A DNA stretch of 64,000 bases from an uncultured Selenomonadales bacterium (lineage in GTDB: Bacteria > Bacillota > Negativicutes > Acidaminococcales > Acidaminococcaceae), in contig ONEW01000004.1 of NCBI GenBank assembly GCA_900316935.1, forward strand, positions 62,001 through 126,000, in the 5' to 3' direction. The translations under genes and the position numbers were made by a program. Shown one piece after another: positions 16,402-24,679 of this stretch; position 1 is the first letter of the stretch; each line of letters opens with the position of its first letter. The notes under the pieces were generated by a model that saw only the letters and a list, made by a program, of their open reading frames with translations, made no database searches and had not been told where the DNA came from.

Positions 16402-17211
16402 TTACATGCGGCCGTACCGGCGCCGGCGCAGGGCTTCAAAGAGGATGATGCCTGCCGCCATGGCGACGTTCATGGATTCCGCCTTGCCGGGCATAGGGAT
16501 ATAGACCCTTTCTGCGGCAGCCTGCTGCAGGGCCGGTGTCACACCGTTGGCCTCATTGCCGAGAAGAAAGGCCTGTTTGCCCGAAAGGTCTGCCCGGTAC
16601 AGGTCGCTGGCGCCTTCCAGACAGGTTGCCACTGTGCGGAATCCTTGCCGGCTGCACCAGGACAGGACTTCTTCCGCAGCCAGGTGCTGCACCAGCGGCA
16701 GGTGGAACAGGGACCCCATGGTGGCCCGCACCACTTTGGGACTGTAGGCGTCCACGCAGCCTTCGAGGAGCAGGACGGCCAGCACACCGGCTGCATCGGC
16801 CGTGCGGATGATGGTGCCCAGATTGCCCGGATCCTGGATGCGGTCCAGGACGACGACGGGCGCGTCGGGATCCGGCAGACCGGGACGCAGGTCCGCCAGG
16901 CCGGTTCGAGGCATGGCAGCTACGGCCAGCACGCCCTGGGGGGTCTTGGTATCGCTCAGCCGGGCCATGACCTTTCCGTCGACGCGGTACAGGCGGGCAC
17001 CCCGGGACACCGCCTTGTCCAGCCAGTCTCCCAGGCGTTCCGCCTCGTCATCGGTCACAAAAAGGCTTTCCACCCGCCCATAGGCGATAGCCTCGCGGAC
17101 GGCCCGCAGACCTTCGGCGACGAAGGTGCCGGTCTCCGCCCGGAACTTTTTGTTTTTCAGGTTTGCCGCAGCTTTGACCTGCGGATTGTTCACGCTCGTA
17201 ATGGATTCCAT
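16402..17211 (-). CDS. TrmH/SpoU-family RNA 2'-O-methyltransferase
   Basis: 269 aa. An N-terminal L30e-like substrate-binding domain (FVAEGLRAVREAI, about residue 30) precedes a SPOUT knot domain. The knot shows motif 1 DRIQDPGNLGTIIRTADAAG (about 143), motif 2 LLGNEANGV (about 217) and motif 3 IPMPGKAESMNVAMAAGIILFE near the C-terminus. It probably methylates 23S rRNA (RlmB/TsnR-like). The exact target cannot be told from sequence. It follows rplT after a terminator and has no obvious promoter of its own. Confidence 0.92.
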   Translation of the reverse strand: MESITSVNNPQVKAAANLKNKKFRAETGTFVAEGLRAVREAIAYGRVESLFVTDDEAERLGDWLDKAVSRGARLYRVDGKVMARLSDTKTPQGVLAVAAMPRTGLADLRPGLPDPDAPVVVLDRIQDPGNLGTIIRTADAAGVLAVLLLEGCVDAYSPKVVRATMGSLFHLPLVQHLAAEEVLSWCSRQGFRTVATCLEGASDLYRADLSGKQAFLLGNEANGVTPALQQAAAERVYIPMPGKAESMNVAMAAGIILFEALRRRRYGRM

Positions 17212-17255
17212 GATTTCCCCCGTCCCATGCCGGTACAGTTACCGGCACAGGATAC

Positions 17256-17285
17256 AAAAAGAACCCGAACACAAGGTCCGGGTTC
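17256..17285 (-). terminator. Terminator after rplT
   Basis: On the minus strand GAACCCG/CGGGTTC (7 bp, 11-nt loop) is followed by TTTTTG. It lies 12 nt after the rplT stop and before the methyltransferase gene. Confidence 0.8.
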
Positions 17286-17296
17286 GATGGATCTGG

Positions 17297-17650
17297 TTAC
17301 AGGGCAGCCTTGGCGGTTTCCACCAGTTTGGTGAAAGCGGCGGCGTCGTTGATGGCCATATCGGCCAGAACCTTGCGGTTCAGTTCGATGCCGGCTTTGG
17401 TCAGACCGCAGATGAAACGGCTGTAGGACATGCCGTTGGCGCGGGTTGCGGCGTTGATACGGGCAATCCACAGGTTGCGGAATTCGCGTTTCTTGGCACG
17501 GCGGTCACGACGGGCATACATGAGGCCCTTCATCACGGTCTCATTAGCCTTCTTGAACTGCAGGTGCTTGGCTCCGCGATAGCCCTTGGCCAGCTTTAAG
17601 ATATGTTTATGACGACGATGTGCGGTTACACCAACTTTGATTCTAGTCAT
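17297..17650 (-). CDS. rplT: 50S ribosomal protein L20
   Basis: 117 aa, the standard length. The start [26 protein letters not shown] is the invariant L20 signature. L20 helps early 23S rRNA assembly and in many bacteria represses its own operon by binding the leader. Last gene of infC-rpmI-rplT. Confidence 0.98.
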   Translation of the reverse strand: MTRIKVGVTAHRRHKHILKLAKGYRGAKHLQFKKANETVMKGLMYARRDRRAKKREFRNLWIARINAATRANGMSYSRFICGLTKAGIELNRKVLADMAINDAAAFTKLVETAKAAL

Positions 17651-17678
17651 CTTTCAAATCTCCTCTCTCTCGTAAGTC

Positions 17679-17876
17679 TTATGCGTACGGTAACATCTTG
17701 GCTACATGCTCGTGGTCGGTCTTGGCTACGAGGGCGGCTTTACGCAGGTTTCTCTTACGGGCCGGGGATTTATGTTCCAGGATGTGGCTGCGGAAAGCAT
17801 GGCCACGTTTGAATTCTCCAGTACCGGTTACTTTGAAGCGTTTTGCGGCGCTTCTGCGGGTTTTCATCTTAGGCAT
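17679..17876 (-). CDS. rpmI: 50S ribosomal protein L35
   Basis: 65 aa, starting [20 protein letters not shown] and containing [16 protein letters not shown], both diagnostic for L35. It lies between infC (18-nt gap) and rplT (28-nt gap). Confidence 0.98.
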   Translation of the reverse strand: MPKMKTRRSAAKRFKVTGTGEFKRGHAFRSHILEHKSPARKRNLRKAALVAKTDHEHVAKMLPYA

Positions 17877-17894
17877 TCTAAATTCCTCCTCAGG

Positions 17895-18410
17895 TTATTT
17901 TTGCTTGGGCGCAACGACCATGGTCATATTGCGGCCTTCGATTTTCGGCTTCTTTTCTACAACGGCAGCATCGCCGAGCTGTTCCGCCATCTTGTTGAGC
18001 AGTGCCTCGCCCAACTCCGGATGGCTCATTTCACGGCCACGGAACATGATCGTGACCTTGACCTTGTTGCCGTCCTGCAGAAAGCGGGCTGCATTCTTGA
18101 ACTTAACGCCAAAGTCATGGTCTTCAATACCGGGGCGCAGCTTGACTTCTTTAATTTCAAAGACTTTTTGTTTCTTACGGGCTTCTTTTTCCCGTTTCTG
18201 CTGCTCGTAACGATATTTGCCATAATCCAATATCTTGCATACAGGCGGACGTGCCTGCGGCGAGATCTCCACCAGGTCCAGGTGGTGTTCCATGGCCACG
18301 TGGACGGCGTCACGGCTGGACATGATACCCAGCTGCTGTCCGTCCTCGTCGATGACGCGGACCTCTCTCGCACGGATATCGTCATTGATGCGCAAGTCTC
18401 CTCTGCTTAT
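17895..18410 (-). CDS. infC: Translation initiation factor IF-3, probable AUA start
   Basis: 171 aa if it starts at the ATA codon at 18410 (reads I/M-SRGDLRINDDIRAREVRVI). IF-3 signatures: INDDIRAREVRVIDEDGQQLG at the N-terminus, ICKILDYGKYRYEQQKR around residue 75, and a C-terminal domain with KVTIMFRGREM. An in-frame TGA at 18419-18417 leaves only ATA 18410 or TTG 18395 as plausible starts. ATA has GGAGGT 8 nt upstream; TTG has only a GGAG 2 nt away. Rare starts that IF-3 itself discriminates against (AUU in many species) are known for infC autoregulation, so ATA is favoured. thrS is not upstream here; it lies elsewhere with its own T-box. Confidence 0.93.
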   Translation of the reverse strand: MSRGDLRINDDIRAREVRVIDEDGQQLGIMSSRDAVHVAMEHHLDLVEISPQARPPVCKILDYGKYRYEQQKREKEARKKQKVFEIKEVKLRPGIEDHDFGVKFKNAARFLQDGNKVKVTIMFRGREMSHPELGEALLNKMAEQLGDAAVVEKKPKIEGRNMTMVVAPKQK

Positions 18411-18532
18411 AGTGGTTCACCTCCAGATTCTCACACGGAAATGGAACGGGTGCGGCCCCGTCCTTCCGCCATTCTCCTGTAACAAAACAGGTAAACGAAA
18501 ACGCGGGCAGAAAACTTCCACCCGCGCAAAAT
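18411..18532 (-). promoter_or_regulatory. infC-rpmI-rplT leader with attenuator-like hairpin
   Basis: The untranslated leader on the minus strand carries CGCGGG/CCCGCG (18526-18502) followed by TTTTCGTTT, a terminator-like structure about 90 nt before infC. Such leaders are regulated by L20 or IF-3 in other bacteria. The exact mechanism here is inferred. Confidence 0.55.
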
Positions 18533-18539
18533 GATTGCC

Positions 18540-18632
18540 TTATTCAACCCTGTCGAGCTTGGCCGCAAGGTGAGAAGCGGATGGCTTCTGCTTTGTTACT
18601 CGAGTGTCAACCGTTGGTTTACCCTTTTCCAT
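18540..18632 (-). CDS. Possible 30-aa leader peptide upstream of infC
   Basis: ATG 18632 opens MEKGKPTVDTRVTKQKPSASHLAAKLDRVE, a highly charged 30-residue frame that ends just before the attenuator-like hairpin of the infC leader. Only a weak GGGTG Shine-Dalgarno precedes it. It could be a leader peptide, a degraded gene end or chance; nothing else supports it. Confidence 0.2.
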   Translation of the reverse strand: MEKGKPTVDTRVTKQKPSASHLAAKLDRVE

Positions 18633-18735
18633 TGAAATCTGTTTCACCCTTTCTTTTCCCTGTTGTTTTGAGGTAAAATAAAAATACATCCTATGTAAGT
18701 TTCCAGCAACTAAATGAGTTTGATGTATTGATATC

Positions 18736-20028
18736 ATGTGGACATTACAGCTAATCTTTTCTTCCTTTATTGTATGGTGCATCCTCGTCTGCTGCGCCGG
18801 CCTGCTGCAACGCCTGCGGCGGCGTCGGAAAGCACGCAGCCCGGAGCGCATCACGCCAGGGCCCTATGCGGACCAGGATCCGCAGGCACCAGCCGCAATC
18901 GGCACGGATACGGCAGCGAAACAGGCCGTACAGACCGCTGCAGCCGCCCATCCTGTGAAGTTTGCCATCGTCATCTGCGCCCATAACGAGGAACAGGTCC
19001 TGGGGCATATCCTGCAGGACCTGCAGGATATGCATTATCCGGCAGACCGGTACCATACCTTCGTCTTCGCGGACCACTGCACCGATGGTACGGTGGCACT
19101 GGCCCGCCGTTTTCCGGGCGTCACCGTATGGGAACACACGGAAGGCGGACGGAGCAGCAAGGGCAAAGTGCTGAACGACTTCATGCCGCGCCTTCTGTCC
19201 CTGCCGGAACCATTCGACTGCATCACCATCTTCGATGCCGACAACCAGGTCGGACCGGGCTTCCTGGCGAAATTCAACGAGGCCTTCACAGCCGGCGCCG
19301 CCATCGTTACGGGGCGCCGGCTGGCCCAGAATCCTTACGACTCCCTCGTCACGCAATGGTACACCATGTACTGGGCCATGGTCAATTCCATGTACAACCT
19401 GCCCCGCTATGAATTAGGCTTGTCGGCCATGGTCTCGGGGACGGGGTTCGCCTTCCGCAAAGATCTGCTGCAAAACGGCTGGTACTCGTGCAGCGTGTCC
19501 GAAGACGTGGAATTCACCTTCCAGCAGAATCTGGCCGGTCACCGCGTGGTCTACGTGGACAGCGCCTTCTTCTACGACGAACAGCCGGCCCGTTTTTCCG
19601 TCATGTGGTCCCAGCTGCGGCGCTGGTGTACGGGAGGCATCCAGGTCTGCACCAATTATGCCTGGGACTGGTTCAGCACCTTCACAGCCCGGCCCTCATG
19701 GCGTCTCTTCGACATTTTCGCCGGTGTCTACCTGACGGGCCTGTTCGGCCTGACAGCCATCTGTTTCGTGCTGAATGCCTGCATCATGCTCCGCGACGGT
19801 CAGTACCTGCTCTTCTTCGTACCCACCCTGGCGGGCTATCTGGCCACCATCCTCACGGGCTACTTGGCTGCGCGCCTTTCCGGCCGGCCGGCCCGCAAAC
19901 TGGCAGCCGGCATCCTGACCATGCCCATCTTCTATTCCCTTCTCTCCTATATTTCCCTCATTTCCATGTTCAACCACCAAAAGACATGGGTCAAAATCGA
20001 ACACAAAAGCAGCCGCCGCAAATTCTGA
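18736..20028 (+). CDS. Family 2 glycosyltransferase, membrane-anchored
   Basis: 430 aa. There is one N-terminal helix (residues 5-25), a basic/Ala-rich linker, then a GT-A catalytic domain: CAHNEE (about residue 82), FADHCTDGT (about 111), the DxD site IFDADNQ (about 168), SEDVEF (about 256) and the processive signature QLRRWCTGG (about 294). Three to four C-terminal helices follow. This arrangement (D,D,D,QxxRW) is that of hyaluronan/chitin/cellulose-type synthases, so it probably extrudes or primes a surface polysaccharide. No other polysaccharide genes are adjacent. It is divergent from the infC operon. The ATG has a poor ribosome binding site. Confidence 0.85.
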   Translation: MWTLQLIFSSFIVWCILVCCAGLLQRLRRRRKARSPERITPGPYADQDPQAPAAIGTDTAAKQAVQTAAAAHPVKFAIVICAHNEEQVLGHILQDLQDMHYPADRYHTFVFADHCTDGTVALARRFPGVTVWEHTEGGRSSKGKVLNDFMPRLLSLPEPFDCITIFDADNQVGPGFLAKFNEAFTAGAAIVTGRRLAQNPYDSLVTQWYTMYWAMVNSMYNLPRYELGLSAMVSGTGFAFRKDLLQNGWYSCSVSEDVEFTFQQNLAGHRVVYVDSAFFYDEQPARFSVMWSQLRRWCTGGIQVCTNYAWDWFSTFTARPSWRLFDIFAGVYLTGLFGLTAICFVLNACIMLRDGQYLLFFVPTLAGYLATILTGYLAARLSGRPARKLAAGILTMPIFYSLLSYISLISMFNHQKTWVKIEHKSSRRKF

Positions 20029-20057
20029 ACCCTTGCGAAGGCTGCTTCCTTTTTTTA
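20007..20057 (+). terminator. Terminator overlapping the glycosyltransferase stop codon
   Basis: AAGCAGCC/GGCTGCTT with an inner GCAA/TTGC extension, followed by CCTTTTTTT. The TGA stop (20026-20028) lies in the loop region. Confidence 0.7.
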
Positions 20058-20102
20058 TATGTTGTCCTCTTCTCCCCGATTGAAGAGACAAGGGGGGATC
20101 CG

Positions 20103-20891
20103 TCAGCGCCGGAACATGTCCTGCAGGCTGATATCCGGATGGTGGTAGCGGGTCTCTTTCGGGATAACGCGGCCATGGACGGCTATGCCGCCGTGGGGAC
20201 ACCAGTGGGCACAGGCCAGGCACTGGGTACAGTGGCTGCCCAGTACGATCCGCCCTTCCCGTTCCGTAATGTTGTGATTCGGACACACCCGCACGCAGAT
20301 ACCGCAATGGACGCAGGCAGACGGGTTAACCGACGGCTGCAGGAAGCCCTTCATCAGGGCCCGGCTCAGGGAGGAGCCCATGACGGTGGCAGTGAGGGAA
20401 CGGCGGAGGGCCGACCGGTCCGTCGTACGGCTCCGCACGGCGGCCGCCATATTCCGGGCTTCGCGCCGGGCCGTTTCCAGCCGGCCATAGTCATACGTGA
20501 CCTGCCGTTTCCACGTCGCCGTGGAATTGGCAATCATGAAGAACGGCCTGCCATAGGAAAGGCGGCAGCCCCGGCGCTGCAGGATGCGGTCCAGGTTGGA
20601 CAGGGTGTTGCCGGCCGACCCGCCGCAGGTGACGGCTGCATAAATATAGGAAGACGGATCGAAGCGGACCTTGTCCAGGAACTCCTTGACGGCGTCCGGT
20701 ACGTCATTATAATAGACCGGGAATACCAGGCCGATGACTCTGGCAGGCATCATGACCGGAGCTTCGCCCGTGCCAGGGTTGCCGGCCGGAGGCAATGCAT
20801 CGGCCATATGGCAGAGACTGTCGCCCGTTTCTTCAGCCAGAGTGCGGGCCACACTCAGGGAATTGCCCGTGCCGGAAAAATACAGGATCAT
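20103..20891 (-). CDS. EFR1-type flavodoxin-ferredoxin fusion protein
   Basis: 262 aa. The N-terminal flavodoxin-like domain opens MILYFSGTGNSLSVAR, the FMN phosphate loop. A C-terminal 2[4Fe-4S] ferredoxin domain has CVHCGICVRVCP (about residue 194) and CTQCLACAHWCP (about 222). It would carry electrons by FMN and Fe-S clusters in the cytoplasm of an anaerobe; the partner is unknown. It lies 27 nt downstream of the chromate-transporter pair and is probably co-transcribed. Confidence 0.88.
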   Translation of the reverse strand: MILYFSGTGNSLSVARTLAEETGDSLCHMADALPPAGNPGTGEAPVMMPARVIGLVFPVYYNDVPDAVKEFLDKVRFDPSSYIYAAVTCGGSAGNTLSNLDRILQRRGCRLSYGRPFFMIANSTATWKRQVTYDYGRLETARREARNMAAAVRSRTTDRSALRRSLTATVMGSSLSRALMKGFLQPSVNPSACVHCGICVRVCPNHNITEREGRIVLGSHCTQCLACAHWCPHGGIAVHGRVIPKETRYHHPDISLQDMFRR

Positions 20892-20917
20892 GAAACATCG
20901 CTCCTTTACAAAGGGAA

Positions 20918-21496
20918 TCAGGGCGGCGTAATGCCCAGGGCCAGGAACAGGATGAGTGCCAGGACGCCGGATGCCGCCAGGGTCTTGATGGTACCGAACT
21001 TACAGCGGATGGCCGCGAGAGACACGACGAAGATGAAGACGCCGGGCCAGTCGGTCTGGGCCAGGCTGACAGGCGCCTCTTCGCAGTTCCACAAGGCCAG
21101 GAGCAGGATGCCGATACCGGCGTTGGCGATAAGGGCGACCACGGCGGGCCGCAGGGCGTTCAGAACGCCGCGGATGGGACCCACACTGCCGTAACGGTAG
21201 TACAGGTACCCCAGCAGCAGGACGATGACCACCGAGGGGAACACAAAACCGGCTGTAGCCGCGACGGAGCCGGGAATGCCGGCCACCTTGCTGCCGACGA
21301 AGGTCGCCGCGTTGATACCGATGGGACCGGGCGTCATCTGGGAAATGGTGAAGATGTCGACGAACTCGTTCATGGACATCCAGGCGAAGCGGGTCACCAC
21401 TTCCTCCTGGATGAGGGGCAGGGACGCATAGCCTCCGCCGATGCAGAACAAGCCTACTTTGGCGAAACTCAGGAATAATTGCAGAATCAGTTCCAT
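20918..21496 (-). CDS. Chromate transporter family protein (second half-size subunit)
   Basis: 192 aa from ATG 21496, with GAGGAGG 7 nt upstream. The CHR-domain signature FCIGGGYASLPLIQEEVV is at about residue 17 and SQMTPGPIGINAATFVG at about 55, with five to six helices. Half-size CHR proteins work as paired antiparallel subunits. Chromate export is documented for long members; physiological substrates of short pairs in anaerobes are unclear. Confidence 0.88.
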   Translation of the reverse strand: MELILQLFLSFAKVGLFCIGGGYASLPLIQEEVVTRFAWMSMNEFVDIFTISQMTPGPIGINAATFVGSKVAGIPGSVAATAGFVFPSVVIVLLLGYLYYRYGSVGPIRGVLNALRPAVVALIANAGIGILLLALWNCEEAPVSLAQTDWPGVFIFVVSLAAIRCKFGTIKTLAASGVLALILFLALGITPP

Positions 21497-21507
21497 GGCG
21501 CGCCTCC

Positions 21508-22089
21508 TCAATTGTACACGGGGTCGCGCATCAGGAGCAGCCCGATAACGGCGTCGGCCAGGATGATTTCCATGACGTTGACGTGGAAGAAGACGGAGGC
21601 GGTGAACGACCCGGCCATGATGACGAGCGGCAGGACGAGCCGCTTCTTCACCTGCCTGGCAACCAGCCCCAGAAGCACGTTGACCAGGACCGCCGACACA
21701 CCGCACTGCATGCCTTTTAAAAGTATACGCACGTAGAGGTTGGTTTTGAAGGCTTCGTAAAAATAGGAAATGATGGTCAGGGTGATGAGGGGCGGCAGCA
21801 CGGTGGCGAAAAGGGCTACGGCGGTACCGCGGAACCCGCCCATGCGGTACCCCAGGATAATGGCCGCATTGGCTGCCACCACGCCTGGTGCGGACTGGGC
21901 GATGGCCACGAGGTCCAGGGCCTCGTCGTCCCCGATCCAGCCGTATTCATCGACGAATTTCGACTTCAGGAGCGGCACAATCACGAAGCCGCCGCCGACC
22001 GTGAAGGTACTGATGATGAAGGTCGACACGAAAAGCTTCCAATAACTGAACGGCGTTTTCGGGGCGCCCGGCTCTTGCACAGGATTCAC
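21508..22089 (-). CDS. Chromate transporter family protein (first half-size subunit)
   Basis: 193 aa, with a GTG start 7 nt after GGAAGGGAG. STFTVGGGFVIVPLLKSKFV (about residue 28) and AIAQSAPGVVAANAAIILGYR (about 62) are the CHR motifs. It pairs with the next gene 11 nt away; the two share the fold but differ in sequence, as usual for split CHR transporters. Confidence 0.88.
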   Translation of the reverse strand: MNPVQEPGAPKTPFSYWKLFVSTFIISTFTVGGGFVIVPLLKSKFVDEYGWIGDDEALDLVAIAQSAPGVVAANAAIILGYRMGGFRGTAVALFATVLPPLITLTIISYFYEAFKTNLYVRILLKGMQCGVSAVLVNVLLGLVARQVKKRLVLPLVIMAGSFTASVFFHVNVMEIILADAVIGLLLMRDPVYN

Positions 22090-22199
22090 AGGAATACTCC
22101 CTTCCTCGGTTCTGTAATGAGTTACTTGGATGATATATATTCATTGTACTCCAGAACGGGGGAAAAAGGAAAGCCTGGACACGGAAAAGCCGTTCCGGC

Positions 22200-22227
22200 T
22201 TGACATCACCCCTTAAAGTGTTATAAT
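22200..22227 (+). promoter_or_regulatory. Promoter of the thrS T-box transcript
   Basis: TTGACA (22200-22205) and TATAAT (22222-22227) with a 16-bp spacer, both perfect consensus hexamers, immediately upstream of the T-box leader. Confidence 0.85.
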
Positions 22228-22233
22228 CTAGCC

Positions 22234-22489
22234 ATAGTGAAAAATGCGAACAGTGATGCGAAGGAAACAGGAGCTGCACCAGCTTTACAGAAAAGGCCGT
22301 GTATGTTGAGAGCGGCCGGGCCAGGACATCTTCCCAACCCCCTTCAAACTGCCTTCGGAAAAGCGGAAACCCGCCCAGTATGAAGCGCCGCTTGAACAGC
22401 GTTATCATTCAGAAAGCGGACTGCACAGCAGTCAATTTGGGTGGAACCGCGAGCAACCTCGTCCCGATGTCGGGTACGGGGTTTTTTTA
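22234..22489 (+). ncRNA. T-box leader of thrS
   Basis: The T-box sequence GGGTGGAACCGCG is at 22439-22451. It is followed by a terminator CCTCGTCCCGA/TCGGGTACGGGG with a long T run (to 22488). The T-box sequence lies about 110 bp before the thrS start. I could not fix the specifier codon with confidence. Uncharged tRNA-Thr would be the ligand by context. Confidence 0.9.
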
Positions 22490-22547
22490 TTTCCCATGTT
22501 TTCTCAATCATTTTTCCATATAGCATAAGTTTTAGGAGGAACAAACA

Positions 22548-24464
22548 ATGGCTGACTGCAAAGTAACGTTGAAAGATGGCAGCGTACGGGAATATCCCGC
22601 AGGCACCACTTATCTGGACATCGCCAGGGACCTGAACCAGAAGTTGGGCAAACAGGCCCTGCTGGCTGTTGTAAACGGTGAAAACAAGGACCTGGGCGAC
22701 AAACTGGAAAAGGACGCCGAGATCGAATTCGTAACGCCGGACACGAAGGAAGGCCTCCATGCCATCCGCCATACGGCGTCCCACGTCATGGCCCAGGCTA
22801 TCCAGCACCTGTTCCCGGGGGTGAAGTTCGCCATCGGCCCGGCCATCGACAACGGCTTCTATTATGACCTGGACAGCGACCATGTCTTCACGCCCGATGA
22901 CCTGCGCGCCATTGAGAAGGAAATGGCCAAAATCGTCAAACAGAACATCCCCTTGGTCCGCAGCGAAGTGTCCCGCGAAGAAGCGCTGGAACGTTTTGCT
23001 GCTGAAAACGAGATCTACAAGGTGGAACTGATCAACGACCTCCCGAAGGACGCCGTCATCAGCCTCTACACCCAGGGCGATTTCACCGACCTGTGTGCCG
23101 GTCCGCACTGCCCCTCCACGGGCCGTGTCAAAGCCTTCAGACTGATGAGCATCGCCGGTGCCTACTGGCGCGGCAATGAAAAGAACAAGATGCTGCAGCG
23201 CATCTACGGCACAGCGTTTGCCAGCAAGGAAGACCTGGAGGCCTACCTGCATATGCTGGAAGAGGCTGAAAAACGCGATCACCGCAAACTGGGCAAAGAA
23301 CTGGACATCTTCAGCCTGCACGACGAAGGCCCGGGCTTCCCGTTCTTCCATCCCAACGGCATGCTGCTGCGCAATGCCCTGTTGGAATACTGGCATCAGG
23401 TACATCGCAAATACCATTATGATGAAGTCATGACCCCTCTGATCATGAACCGCGAACTGTGGATCCGTTCCGGTCACTGGGACCATTACCGTGAAAACAT
23501 GTACTTCACCAAGATCGACGGCGAAGACTACGCCATCAAACCCATGAACTGCCCCGGCGGCATGCTGGTCTACAACACCCGCCCCCATTCCTACAAGGAG
23601 CTGCCCCTGCGTTACGCCGAACTGGGCCTGGTACACCGCCATGAACTTTCCGGCGCGCTGCACGGCCTGTTCCGTGTCCGTTGCTTCACCCAGGACGACG
23701 CCCATATCTTCATGACGCCGGAACAGATCCAGCCGGAAATCACGAACGTCATCAAACTGTTCAATGAAGTGTACGCCACCTTCGGCCTCAAGTATCATGC
23801 AGAACTGTCCACCCGTCCTGAAAATTCCCTGGGCACCGACGAATCCTGGGAAATCGCGACGGAAGGCCTGCGCAAGGCCCTGGAAAACAATCATCTGCCT
23901 TACGTGGTCAACGAAGGCGATGGCGCCTTCTACGGCCCCAAGATCGACTTCCATCTGGAAGACTCCCTGGGACGCACCTGGCAGTGCGGCACAATCCAGC
24001 TGGATATGCTGCTGCCGGAAAAATTCAACTGCGAGTACACCGGCGAAGACGGGCAGAAGCACCGTCCCATCATGATTCACCGCGTCGTGTACGGTTCCAT
24101 CGAACGCTTCATCGGCATCCTGATCGAACATTACGCCGGTGCCTTCCCCGTCTGGATGGCTCCGAACCAGGTCCGCGTACTGCCCATTACGGACAAGCAG
24201 CAGGGCTATGCGAAGAAGGTCTATGACGAGCTGTTCGAACTGGGCTTCCGCGTCACCCTGGACGACCGGTCCGAAAAGATCGGGAAAAAGATCCGCGAAG
24301 CACAGGTCCAGAAGGTCCCCTACATGCTGGTCATCGGCGCCAAGGAAGAGGAAGACGGCACCGTCGCCGTCCGCAAACGCCATGGCGGCGACCTGGGGGC
24401 CATGAAGCTCGATGCCTTCATCGCCCGCCTGCAGCAGGAAATCGACGACAAGGTGCAGGATTGA
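22548..24464 (+). CDS. thrS: Threonine--tRNA ligase
   Basis: 638 aa, full length, with AGGAGG 8 nt upstream. It has a TGS domain (residues 1-62), then a second additional-domain editing site with HTASHVMAQAIQHLFPG (about residue 70) and CAGPHCPSTGRV (about 184). The class II core contains MNCPGGMLVY (about 334) and YGPKIDFHLEDSLGRTWQCGTIQLD (about 463). The C-terminal anticodon-binding domain starts near residue 540. Confidence 0.98.
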   Translation: MADCKVTLKDGSVREYPAGTTYLDIARDLNQKLGKQALLAVVNGENKDLGDKLEKDAEIEFVTPDTKEGLHAIRHTASHVMAQAIQHLFPGVKFAIGPAIDNGFYYDLDSDHVFTPDDLRAIEKEMAKIVKQNIPLVRSEVSREEALERFAAENEIYKVELINDLPKDAVISLYTQGDFTDLCAGPHCPSTGRVKAFRLMSIAGAYWRGNEKNKMLQRIYGTAFASKEDLEAYLHMLEEAEKRDHRKLGKELDIFSLHDEGPGFPFFHPNGMLLRNALLEYWHQVHRKYHYDEVMTPLIMNRELWIRSGHWDHYRENMYFTKIDGEDYAIKPMNCPGGMLVYNTRPHSYKELPLRYAELGLVHRHELSGALHGLFRVRCFTQDDAHIFMTPEQIQPEITNVIKLFNEVYATFGLKYHAELSTRPENSLGTDESWEIATEGLRKALENNHLPYVVNEGDGAFYGPKIDFHLEDSLGRTWQCGTIQLDMLLPEKFNCEYTGEDGQKHRPIMIHRVVYGSIERFIGILIEHYAGAFPVWMAPNQVRVLPITDKQQGYAKKVYDELFELGFRVTLDDRSEKIGKKIREAQVQKVPYMLVIGAKEEEDGTVAVRKRHGGDLGAMKLDAFIARLQQEIDDKVQD

Positions 24465-24504
24465 CAAGCCCTTCCATAATCACAGATACAGACATGCTTA
24501 CTCT

Positions 24505-24531
24505 GGCCGGCTCCTGCGGGGCCGGCCTTTT
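24505..24531 (+). terminator. Terminator after thrS
   Basis: GGCCGGC/GCCGGCC with a 9-nt loop followed by TTTT, about 40 nt after the thrS stop. Confidence 0.8.
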
Positions 24532-24679
24532 CATATGACGGGAACCATTGTGCCGCCCCTTTTCTTTCTTTGCGTTATGCGTTATAATTATTTGATAGCA
24601 GCCTTTTTCCCGACGCCTGCCGCACCCCGGCAGCAGCGGCAAAAGGTAAAGCTTCCCAAGGAAAGAAGAGGACCGATTC

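Noticed and set aside
22344-24467. A 707-codon frame on the minus strand across thrS
   Set aside because: Complete overlap with thrS and its T-box; no ribosome binding site or domain.
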